From Patescibacteria group bacterium UBA5124 (GTDB taxonomy: Bacteria; Patescibacteriota; Gracilibacteria; Absconditabacterales; Absconditicoccaceae), in NCBI GenBank assembly GCA_002414185.1, contig DHYS01000013.1:41676-55954 (forward strand): a stretch of 14,279 bases of DNA. Reading direction: 5' to 3'. Shown here one piece after another: positions 8,457 through 13,938 of the stretch (its first letter is position 1; each line of letters begins with the position of its first letter). The position numbers and the translations under genes were made by a program. The notes under the pieces were generated by a model. It searched no databases. It was given only the letters and a program-made list of their open reading frames with translations, and was not told the origin of the DNA.

Positions 8457-8780
8457 ATGGAAACAAAAGAACCTGTGATGTATATCACACATATAGTTAA
8501 ACCAGAAGGATATCCTTTTTTCACTCATATGAAACAGGTTATGTTTTATTTGAAAAAGGGTTGGTCAAAAAATCCAACACAATTATTTCATTGTTTCAAC
8601 TATCACAGACCATATACTCTGGATATGATAGATGAAGAACTTATCCCACTCAAAAAACCGGTAAAACTAGAACCAGGACAATGGATTTGGGGATATCAAG
8701 ATGGAAAACTCTATTTGGGTGAAAAGTTTGATATTCCTCGTTTAGCTACAGAAATCGTAGTAAAACAGCTAGTTAATTAA
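8457..8780 (+). CDS. Hypothetical protein, 107 aa
   Basis: A small protein starting METKEPVMYITHIVKPEGYPFFTHMKQ and ending VVKQLVN before TAA. I do not recognise it. It is rich in aromatic residues (FHCFNYHRPY, GQWIWGYQDGKLYLG) and has KP-VKLEPGQWIWGY, which reads like a beta hairpin. No signal peptide, membrane segment or clear catalytic motif is visible. Glycines are GGA, GGG, GGT and GGTTGG-type codons with no TGA. It lies 67 bases after the glycosyltransferase gene and ends 8 bases before a strong terminator, so it is a short unit of its own or the tail of the glycosyltransferase operon. Confidence 0.75.
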   Translation: METKEPVMYITHIVKPEGYPFFTHMKQVMFYLKKGWSKNPTQLFHCFNYHRPYTLDMIDEELIPLKKPVKLEPGQWIWGYQDGKLYLGEKFDIPRLATEIVVKQLVN

Positions 8781-8787
8781 GTATATA

Positions 8788-8812
8788 AGTCACCTGTTAG
8801 GTGGCTTTTTTT
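8788..8812 (+). terminator. Intrinsic terminator after the 107-aa gene
   Basis: AGTCACC (8788-8794) pairs with GGTGGCT (8800-8806), including one G-U pair, over loop TGTTA. It is followed by seven T. Confidence 0.88.
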
Positions 8813-8837
8813 ATAAACAAAACTTGACTTTTATGTA

Positions 8838-8854
8838 GTAATTGCTGCAATTAC
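8838..8854. promoter_or_regulatory. Operator-like dyad GTAATTG-CTG-CAATTAC
   Basis: Perfect 7-bp inverted repeat with a 3-base centre, ending 22 bases upstream of a TATAAT at 8877. The position and symmetry suit a dimeric regulator site near a promoter; a short hairpin is the alternative. Confidence 0.4.
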
Positions 8855-8876
8855 GTTCCTAAAATAAAAAAAGGAG

Positions 8877-9002
8877 TATAATTGGTTAGTTTATTTCTCT
8901 AACCGTTATATTTCCATGCACAAGTACTCAATGAAGTATACGGTAGAGGAGTACTTCCTTTAGGAAAGGGTAAATAATCAACAAAAAAAGAGTAACTTTT
9001 TT
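8877..9002 (+). other. Structured non-coding stretch, candidate small RNA
   Basis: Perfect TATAAT at 8877-8882 with no clean -35. Then consecutive dyads: GGTTAG (8884-8889) with CTAACC (8899-8904); AAGTACTC (8922-8929) with GAGTACTT (8949-8956); CCTTT (8957-8961) with AAAGG (8965-8969); and AAAAAAG (8984-8990) with CTTTTTT (8996-9002), which resembles a weak terminator. No reading frame explains it. It lacks the GGAAGCA-type signature of SRP RNA and matches no tmRNA or tRNA signal. The first hairpin overlaps the expected transcript start, so either the start is unusual or a different promoter is used. Confidence 0.4.
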
Positions 9003-9027
9003 GAATAATTTACGTATCACATATAAT
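8999..9027 (+). promoter_or_regulatory. Promoter for the lipoprotein gene
   Basis: TTTTGA (8999-9004), 17-base spacer, perfect TATAAT (9022-9027). Transcript start is expected near 9034, giving a leader of about 20 bases and ruling out the in-frame TTG at 9001 as start. Confidence 0.55.
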
Positions 9028-9057
9028 GAAGTTTTATTTTTTATTATTCATTATATG
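9020..9057 (+). promoter_or_regulatory. 11-bp inverted repeat spanning the -10 box and start codon
   Basis: Bases 9020-9030 (CATATAATGAA) are exactly complementary to 9047-9057, whose last three bases are the ATG of the lipoprotein gene. As DNA it could be a regulator site. As RNA it would bury the start codon only in transcripts starting upstream of 9020, so it could block translation of read-through RNA. Confidence 0.45.
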
Positions 9058-9492
9058 AAAAAAACAAACATTATGATTATCGGATTATTAAGTATTTCTA
9101 CCGTATTAGCTGGTTGTAGTACGATTAAAACTATAGAGGATAAAGATACTCCTATCATCCCAGCAAACTGTACATCTCGATTTGATGGATGTAATACCTG
9201 TTTTGTAGAAAGTGGAAATATTGGTGGATGTACAAGAATGGCTTGTGAAATACAACAAGAACCTAAATGTATTCAATTTACACCAACAAAAGAAGAAATC
9301 CAAACACCTACAATAGACCAAGAAACATCACTAGCAACCGAAACACCTGAAACTATGTCTACTATTCCAGCAAACTGTACATCTCGATTTGATGGATGTA
9401 ACAACTGTTCTGTAGAAAATGGAAAAACTACAGCATGTACACTAATGTACTGCGAAACACCACAAGAACCTAAATGTACTCAATTTAAATAA
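9055..9492 (+). CDS. Lipoprotein with two six-cysteine modules
   Basis: A 145-aa exported protein: MKKTNIMIIGLLSISTVLAGC is a signal peptide with lipobox LAGC, so Cys21 is lipidated and the protein anchored outside the membrane. Two near-identical modules follow, at about 35-74 and 104-144. Both have the spacing C-x6-C-x2-C-x9-C-x4-C-x7-C and share IPANCTSRFDGCN, then CT-x3-C and QEPKC. A Thr/Glu/Pro-rich linker separates them. The CN-x-C ... CT-x3-C pattern resembles the pacifastin/VWC-type small disulphide domain, minus one cysteine. That is a motif resemblance only; an extracellular binding or protease-inhibitor role is speculative. The ATG at 9055 is preferred to the upstream TTG because of the signal peptide and promoter. 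No TGA codons. Confidence 0.8.
   Translation: MKKTNIMIIGLLSISTVLAGCSTIKTIEDKDTPIIPANCTSRFDGCNTCFVESGNIGGCTRMACEIQQEPKCIQFTPTKEEIQTPTIDQETSLATETPETMSTIPANCTSRFDGCNNCSVENGKTTACTLMYCETPQEPKCTQFK
9160..9401 (+). repeat. Internal tandem duplication in the lipoprotein gene
   Basis: Thirty-five bases are identical at 9160-9194 and 9367-9401, an offset of 207 bases (69 codons), at the start of each six-cysteine module. Identity at the base level, including third positions, indicates a recent duplication or gene conversion. Confidence 0.85.
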
Positions 9493-9522
9493 ACAATAAA
9501 TCAGATTCACAATCACGCAAAG

Positions 9523-9548
9523 ACTGTCCATTCACGGGCAGTTTTTTT
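9523..9548 (+). terminator. Intrinsic terminator after the lipoprotein gene
   Basis: ACTGTCC (9523-9529) pairs with GGGCAGT (9536-9542), one G-U pair, over loop ATTCAC. It is followed by seven T. Confidence 0.88.
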
Positions 9549-9573
9549 ATATATTGCATCCATAAACAAAAAA

Positions 9574-9585
9574 TATACATATAAT
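9574..9585 (+). promoter_or_regulatory. -10 region for the 131-aa gene
   Basis: TATACA (9574-9579) and TATAAT (9580-9585) lie side by side immediately before the ATG at 9589. TTGCAT at 9554-9559 is a possible -35, but spacers are 14 or 20 bases. The closeness suggests a leaderless or nearly leaderless transcript. Confidence 0.4.
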
Positions 9586-9588
9586 TAC

Positions 9589-9984
9589 ATGGAAACAATA
9601 ACTCAACAACTTCAAAACATCATCAATAGCTATCGAATTCTGCACTGCGAAGAAAGGCCAAAAATAATTTCTCGATATTTAACCCAAAAAAATCGCAGAA
9701 AAGCACTTTTTTATATTAATCCGCAAAAAAAGAAGATAGTATTTGGTATCGGACACCATGGTACTAAAATCCTAGAAACACTACCAACACTACCTATGCT
9801 CGCAGATGAAACCAAAGTCGCTGTAATCAAATTTTTTATTACCAAACCAGAAGACATAGAATCCAAAGCAATCAGATTTCTAATAGAGCAGTGCATAGAT
9901 ATCGCCGGAAAGACATTTTTCAAGATGGAACACTTTTCATGGAAAAAAATTAAAAACTCAAAAATCAGTAGAGGAGGAACATAA
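9589..9984 (+). CDS. Hypothetical protein, 131 aa
   Basis: A basic protein starting METITQQLQNIINSYRILHCEERPKII and ending KNSKISRGGT before TAA. I do not recognise it. It looks alpha/beta, with a central strand KKIVFGIGHHGTKILETL and a later helix IRFLIEQCIDIAGKTFF. FGIGHHG is glycine- and histidine-rich but I cannot tie it to a known active site. No signal peptide, membrane segment or in-frame TGA. It begins 41 bases after the previous terminator and probably has its own promoter. A purine run GAGGAGG near its 3' end is coding (R-G-G), not a ribosome site. Confidence 0.72.
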   Translation: METITQQLQNIINSYRILHCEERPKIISRYLTQKNRRKALFYINPQKKKIVFGIGHHGTKILETLPTLPMLADETKVAVIKFFITKPEDIESKAIRFLIEQCIDIAGKTFFKMEHFSWKKIKNSKISRGGT

Positions 9985-10077
9985 TATTTATTTTCCTATT
10001 TATTTTTTATTGAAAAAAGATATACACAAACCAATAAATAAATAAATAAAAAAAATAACTAACCTAAAAAAAAGACT

Positions 10078-10428
10078 ATGAATAAAGAAGTGATTATGTT
10101 TGATAAAAGTGGTAACTGGAGAAAAGTTTCTATAGATTATAACTTATCTTCAGCTGAAGAACAAACCATTATCGACAACCTTTCAACAGGAAAATTTATC
10201 ATCGAAAACAAAATCCACGATACTCAAAGACTGGAACAACGAGGATTCAAAATAGTTAAAAACCACAAAAACGATATTATTCTTCAGGAAGTATCTGCAA
10301 AGGTCAGAAATACCGTTCATATAGAATACTTTATGAAGGTACTTCTCAAAGAAAAAAAAGTAATATTAAATTCTATTTTTCCCGCCCCAGTCAAAAAAAA
10401 CGGAGTCTGGTATGGTGTACCTTGTTAA
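10078..10428 (+). CDS. Hypothetical protein, 116 aa
   Basis: A small soluble-looking protein starting MNKEVIMFDKSGNWRKVSIDYNL and ending NGVWYGVPC before TAA. Not recognised. The middle (EEQTIIDNLSTGKFIIENK) looks helical, and LEQRGFKIVKNHKNDIILQEVSAK looks like paired strands; one cysteine is the last residue. There is no membrane segment and no in-frame TGA. The 93-base upstream gap is A/T-rich with an AATA microrepeat (about 10033-10050). A strong terminator starts 19 bases after the stop. It is another stand-alone short gene in the series from 8457. Confidence 0.74.
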   Translation: MNKEVIMFDKSGNWRKVSIDYNLSSAEEQTIIDNLSTGKFIIENKIHDTQRLEQRGFKIVKNHKNDIILQEVSAKVRNTVHIEYFMKVLLKEKKVILNSIFPAPVKKNGVWYGVPC

Positions 10429-10446
10429 AAAAAATTATGTATTGAG

Positions 10447-10476
10447 AGAGGAGAATAGCTATCTCCTCTTTTTTTT
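10447..10476 (+). terminator. Intrinsic terminator after the 116-aa gene
   Basis: AGAGGAGA (10447-10454) pairs perfectly with TCTCCTCT (10462-10469) over a 7-base loop, followed by eight T (10469-10476). The end of the T run doubles as the first bases of the next promoter's -35 box. Confidence 0.92.
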
Positions 10477-10502
10477 GACAAAACAACAATTTTGATTATA
10501 CT
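10475..10502 (+). promoter_or_regulatory. Consensus promoter, probably leaderless, for the 328-aa gene
   Basis: Perfect TTGACA (10475-10480), 16-base spacer, TATACT (10497-10502). The expected transcript start, about 7 bases on, falls on the A of the ATG at 10509, so the mRNA should begin at or next to the start codon. Confidence 0.75.
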
Positions 10503-10508
10503 TTAAGT

Positions 10509-11495
10509 ATGAATATACACAAACTATCAGAATACAAAACATATGCACATAATCATGAGCATAAACCACAAATAAATCAAGCATTAGCTGAAAATTTTTC
10601 TTTAAATAAAAATTTTAAAGATAAACGATCATTAATTTCAGATCCTAATGCTAACATGAAAGATCTTGATAAAAAGAAAGATAAAGATGGAAAATGTATA
10701 TATATACTAGATGATGAAGAAGAAAATAAAAAGATAAATATACTGATTATAGAAAACTTATGCAGACCACTATTACTAAAAACATACAAACATTTCGAAC
10801 AAATCAAATCTACTCCAAAACAAAAATTATTACTTCAAGAATGCTATGAAAATGCAAAAGAATATATGAATATCGTAGATACTACCAAGGATAATATAAA
10901 CAATCAAAGACTTAGAAATATAGCAAAAGTTTGTAGGGGAGAGACCTTCTTATTTTCTTCCAACGATAAAAAAATAGGATATTTTTTTGAAATAGAAAAA
11001 GCTGCTAAACAGAAAGAGGGGATTCCTCAAATAAAAAAAGGAGAGCGATTTTTTAGAAGACATATAGATAATTGAGTAGATCTAAAATATATGATAAGCA
11101 TATTAAAGAAAATGAAAGAAATGATCCATACCTATCAAAAAGACAAAAATATTAGATATGGAATTTCTAGCAGTCGATTACGAGACAAAAATTTTTTAAA
11201 ATATCGAGAAGAAAAAAGAAAAGAACAAAATAGTAGCAAACCTTCAGCTATTATACAAGCATATAAAGAAGCAAAAATATATATAGCAAAAAATGGAATA
11301 CTGGAAAATACTCCTATAGAATGAGATTACGAGGATTTTAAGGCAAAATTTATAGACAAAGAAGTAAATAATTCACTCACTCAGACACTTAAATCATACG
11401 AAAAAGCTGGAAATAAACTCGAAGAATGAGGAATGATTATAGATCTAGATAAAATCAATATAAAAGAACTAGAAAATATAAATCAAAAAAAATAA
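10509..11495 (+). CDS. Lys/Glu/Asn-rich hypothetical protein, 328 aa
   Basis: Starts MNIHKLSEYKTYAHNHEHKPQ and runs through three TGA codons as Gly (11073, 11322, 11427) to TAA at 11493. No family is recognised. It is highly charged and mostly helical by composition, with clusters such as LDKKKDKDGK (about 57-66) and DDEEENKKI (about 69-77), and no signal peptide or membrane helix. The stop follows a run of eight A (11485-11492). Adding one A there would join this frame to the acetyltransferase-like sequence downstream, so the protein may originally have carried a C-terminal GNAT domain. Expression is from the consensus promoter at 10475. Confidence 0.68.
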
Positions 11496-11802
11496 AATTA
11501 GACTTAATAAATAATTTTTGACAAATTAAACAATACAACATTCTTAATAATAAAGAGAAAAAAGTATGAATAGTAGATATTGCTATTAATAAAAAAAATA
11601 TAACAATATCAGATATTATTATTAATAAAACAGAAAGAGGAAAAGGATATGGAAAGAAACATATAAAGAACTAGTTAAAACATACAATTTACCATTAATA
11701 TCATTTATATCTAGCCCTGAAGCTGATAATATACGAAAAAGTTTACAAAAAGAATGATTAGTTCATATAGATAAAAACTGACGAAGATATCTAAAACCAT
11801 AG
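11492..11802 (+). pseudogene. GNAT acetyltransferase-like remnant, frameshifted
   Basis: Frame 2 from about 11492 reads IKLDLINNFGQIKQYNI, then KVGIVDIAINKKNITISDIIINKTERGKGYGKKH, and stops at TAG 11672. Frame 1 then continues ELVKTYNLPLISFISSPEADNIRKSLQKEGLVHI and ends at TAG 11800. Together they look like the acetyl-CoA-binding half of a GNAT N-acetyltransferase: a strand, the R-G-x-G-x-G/A-type loop (RGKGYGK), a helix, and a late strand. Adding one base near 11661 rejoins the two parts. There is no start codon in frame at the 5' end, and a single added A at 11485-11492 would fuse it to the gene at 10509. Four TGA codons (11519, 11567, 11757, 11779) serve as Gly. Programmed frameshifting or assembly error are alternatives to decay. 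Confidence 0.65.
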
Positions 11803-11837
11803 CAAACCAAATTCCTGTGATGTATACTTTGCACAAT
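11797..11837 (+). repeat. Direct repeat, copy 1
   Basis: The 15 bases at 11797-11811 (CCATAGCAAACCAAA) and the 22 bases at 11816-11837 (TGTGATGTATAC then TTTGCACAAT) recur in the same order and strand at 14221-14235 and 14251-14272; only the joining bases differ (4 here, 15 there). This copy overlaps the last codon and stop of the acetyltransferase remnant. Copies start 2424 bases apart. After it, to 11961, lie a possible stem GGTCC (11857-11861) with GGACC (11875-11879) and a minus-strand terminator; no gene is seen. Confidence 0.8.
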
Positions 11838-11901
11838 GTGATCCAAGTTGTGCGATGGTCCGAAGCAGAGTGGAGGACCTGTGAGGCTCTATCTTAATAA
11901 C

Positions 11902-11923
11902 AAAAAATCCCTCGTTAGAGGGA
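11902..11923 (-). terminator. Intrinsic terminator for the minus-strand membrane genes
   Basis: On the minus strand TCCCTC-TAAC-GAGGGA is followed by six U (A at 11902-11907). It lies 39 bases downstream of the stop of the minus-strand gene at 11962. Confidence 0.85.
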
Positions 11924-11961
11924 AAGGGTAGGCGGAAAAATTTAAATTAAATAAAGTTAAA

Positions 11962-12609
11962 TTAATAAAATATCATGGTTATTTTTTCTACATAGTTGTC
12001 TGTCTCAGCAGCAAATACATTTAATTGTACTTTTCCATCTATTGTATTATCAAAAAGACTTATTCAATGTGGCCAAGTACCAACTGGCAATTTATTTATA
12101 TCAAATAAATATTCATTATCATTATTAGTTACTATTCATTTTTCCTTATGTAAAATTCAAACCGTAGATCATTGCAATCACAAGAATAATTCTCTATTTT
12201 TTGCAATTGGTTTTAATGTAGTTATTAATAATAATCAGTTCTTTCATTCGGGTATATTAAAGATAAGTCTATTTTCCTTATTATAAAGATACTTATGTAT
12301 AATTTCTGTATTTTGGGCTGAATTTCAGGAAATATTTGGATGTTTAATAGGAATCTGAGTAATATAATCTACTCAAGATATACCACCACTCATTACATTT
12401 TCTACATTTTGTATTGGAGTTAGTGATATATCTCGTAACGGTTTAATAATTCTAACATCTCAAGTTAATAAAGGAATTTGATAAAATTTATCAGTATTTA
12501 ATCAGAACAAGAAATACAATATAACACATCATAATATTAATCAGAAAGCAGATATTAACAAATTTATTATTGATTGTCTTGTTGTTTGAGTCATTTTATA
12601 TGAGTTCAT
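11962..12609 (-). CDS. Membrane-anchored exported protein of unknown function, 215 aa
   Basis: Visible only with UGA as Gly: 13 in-frame TGA against four GGN codons. It starts MNSYKMTQTTRQSIINLLISAFG, has one membrane helix at about 14-36 (LLISAFGLILGCVILYFLFGL) and then about 180 residues that should lie outside the cell. These include SGGISGVDYITQIPIKHPNIS and LPVGTWPHGISLFDNTIDGKVQLNVFAAETDNY near the end. The tail has the alternating pattern of a beta-sandwich (LFDNTIDGKVQLNVFAAE), but I recognise no family. An alternative start is the Met at codon 6 (12594). It overlaps the upstream minus-strand gene by 43 bases in another frame, so the two are probably translationally coupled. TAA stop, then a good terminator. 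A frame of 215 codons without TAA/TAG in such AT-rich DNA is unlikely by chance. Confidence 0.75.
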
Positions 12610-12878
12610 TTAAATACTAAAAATGATAATGATATAGATATTATTAGATGTTTTACACCATATTTTATATTATATTTTGATGGAAATATGGTCGGAATAA
12701 ATGAAACCAAGAAAGCAGAAATCACATAAGTACATATAAAGCATAAAAACCAGACTCAATATGTCCATTTGGGAGTATTTCAATAAATACGCTCAATTAT
12801 CAACATTATAGATCATAGATATAAAGATATTACTATCGTCCATATATGATCACGAATTTTATTTATATTATCTACCAA
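12567..12878 (-). CDS. Small multi-pass membrane protein, 103 aa
   Basis: Read with UGA as Gly (five TGA, one GGT). The likely start is TTG at 12878 (VDNINKIRDHIW follows), the first usable start after an in-frame TAA; this start is uncertain. Hydrophobic segments: about 13-26 (TIVISLYLGSIMLI), about 42-66 (VWFLCFICTYVISAFLVSFIPTIF) and about 77-91 (LIISISLSFLVF), so two or three membrane helices. The basic tail is THIKGLKQQDNQ. No family is recognised. It is first in a two-gene minus-strand unit, overlapping the next gene by 43 bases, and is divergent from the NYN nuclease gene. Its partner is a single-helix exported protein, so the two may form a membrane complex. Confidence 0.62.
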
Positions 12879-12918
12879 AATGAATTAATTAAATAATTAA
12901 ACAGACCACTTTTATATT

Positions 12919-12947
12919 TATATAAAATAAACGCAATAGATTATCAA
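12919..12947 (-). promoter_or_regulatory. Minus-strand promoter for the membrane gene pair
   Basis: On the minus strand TTGATA (12947-12942), 17-base spacer, TATATA (12924-12919). The transcript start near 12912 leaves about 34 bases to the TTG at 12878. The -35 overlaps the possible plus-strand -35 of the divergent nuclease gene. Confidence 0.45.
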
Positions 12948-12971
12948 GTTACCAAAAATTATAAATATAAT
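12941..12971 (+). promoter_or_regulatory. Promoter candidate for the NYN nuclease gene
   Basis: Perfect TATAAT at 12966-12971; the best -35 is TTATCA at 12941-12946 with a long 19-base spacer. Transcript start would be near 12978, 57 bases before the ATG at 13035. Confidence 0.42.
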
Positions 12972-13034
12972 TGATTTATGTTAATTTTTAAATATCATCC
13001 AAAACAAATATTTATTTCATATATATAAAAAGAT

Positions 13035-13673
13035 ATGTTCAACCATTTGAAAAAATGAAGAACTGTAGTATTCATAGACTTATCGAACATATTTTTTATG
13101 CAATATACAATTTGATGGAGATTTGAAACAAATAAATTTCTAGATGCCCTTGATAAAGATAATTCTATAGAAAAAACATTCCTTTTCGGAGCATATAGTG
13201 AAGACAAGGAATCTCAAGTAAAACGAGTTGAAGAATTAAATAAGAAATTTTGATGAAAATCAAATTTTTTAATAGAATTTAAAAAACTAAGATTAAAAGG
13301 AGGTAAACATAAATGAAATATGGATACTGAAATAACGTATCAAGCAATCGAATACAAAAATTCATTTGATACTATGATATTATTCAGTTGAGACTGAGAT
13401 TTTGCTTATATGATTAGACAATTTATTTCTTCCAACAAAAATATTTTTATATTTAGCACATCTTCTCACGTCTGAGTAGAACTTTATGAAATAAAACAAG
13501 AAATTAATGACGATGAAGTATTCTGAATATACGACATAAACAGTGATTCTGATAGTACAACAGCATTTTTAAAAACAATCGTAAGATGACCTTTATTTTT
13601 ACTTCCAGAACTTAATTCCTATTATAAAAGTTTAAACAAAGATGAAATTCAAAAAAACGTCGAGACCACCTAA
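13035..13673 (+). CDS. NYN-domain (LabA/DUF88-like) ribonuclease
   Basis: A 212-aa PIN-like nuclease-fold protein visible only with UGA as Gly (ten TGA; three GGN). VVFIDLSNIF at 11-20 supplies the first acidic residue (D15) and N18. KGGKHKGNMDTEITYQAIEY at 88-107 carries the family's K-G-x-x-D block (D97). TMILFSGDGDFAYMIR at 113-128 carries D120 and D122; both glycines of SGDGDF are TGA. IFIFSTSSHVGVELYE follows as the next strand. This set of acidic residues binds metal in NYN RNases, which cut RNA. No N-terminal partner domain is present. The ATG at 13035 is the first after an in-frame TAA. The 3' end overlaps a 62-aa gene by 32 bases. It diverges from two membrane-protein genes, a layout compatible with an accessory module, but no defined role can be assigned. 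Confidence 0.85.
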
Positions 13674-13830
13674 ACTATTTGAGATAGATGAAACACAGCA
13701 AGATTCATGTATTAAAAGATTATTTGAACTTAGAACAACAAAGAATAATGATCGTATATATCCAATAATAAAAAAATGGAAAAGATCCGATAAAGAAAGG
13801 CTTGTTTTCTTTTTAAAATCTCTATTATAA
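13642..13830 (+). CDS. Small basic protein, 62 aa
   Basis: Starts MKFKKTSRPPKLFEIDETQQDS and ends RLVFFLKSLL before TAA. It is basic, with no cysteine cluster or membrane helix, mostly helical by composition, and not recognised. It overlaps the 3' end of the NYN nuclease gene by 32 bases in another frame, which suggests translational coupling. It has no Gly codons, so the code cannot be tested here. Overlap with a nuclease gene is typical of small partner proteins, but this is an inference. A chance frame remains possible. Confidence 0.5.
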   Translation: MKFKKTSRPPKLFEIDETQQDSCIKRLFELRTTKNNDRIYPIIKKWKRSDKERLVFFLKSLL

Positions 13831-13908
13831 TTAAATTTATAATTAAATTCAAAAAAACTTGATTTATTAAAAAAAAAAAGTATATATATAGCATACTTAA
13901 TTTCGCGT

Positions 13909-13938
13909 AGGTGTATGGAGCAATCTGTACACCTTTTT
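13909..13938 (+). terminator. Intrinsic terminator after the NYN / 62-aa genes
   Basis: AGGTGTA (13909-13915) pairs with TACACCT (13928-13934) over a 12-base loop, followed by five T. The 78 bases before it are AT-rich and include another dyad, AAGTAT (13879-13884) with ATACTT (13893-13898). Confidence 0.8.

Noticed and set aside
9969..9984. GAGGAGG near 9970 as a Shine-Dalgarno
   Set aside because: It encodes the R-G-G end of the 131-aa protein and there is no ATG, GTG or TTG at a suitable distance.
11996..12286. Plus-strand 96-codon frame
   Set aside because: It lies opposite the minus-strand 215-aa membrane-anchored protein, which has a clear membrane helix, a promoter unit and a terminator.
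12995..13207. Minus-strand 70-codon frame
   Set aside because: It is a shadow of the NYN gene, whose active-site motifs are on the plus strand.
13297..13315. AGGAGG followed 8 bases later by an ATG at 13313, looking like a ribosome site and gene start
   Set aside because: The purines encode K-G-G of the conserved NYN block, and the frame from that ATG gives only a short sequence with no family features.
743..13673. Mycoplasma-type code (UGA = Trp)
   Set aside because: TGA sites align with conserved glycines, not tryptophans, and TGG is used for Trp in the same genes.
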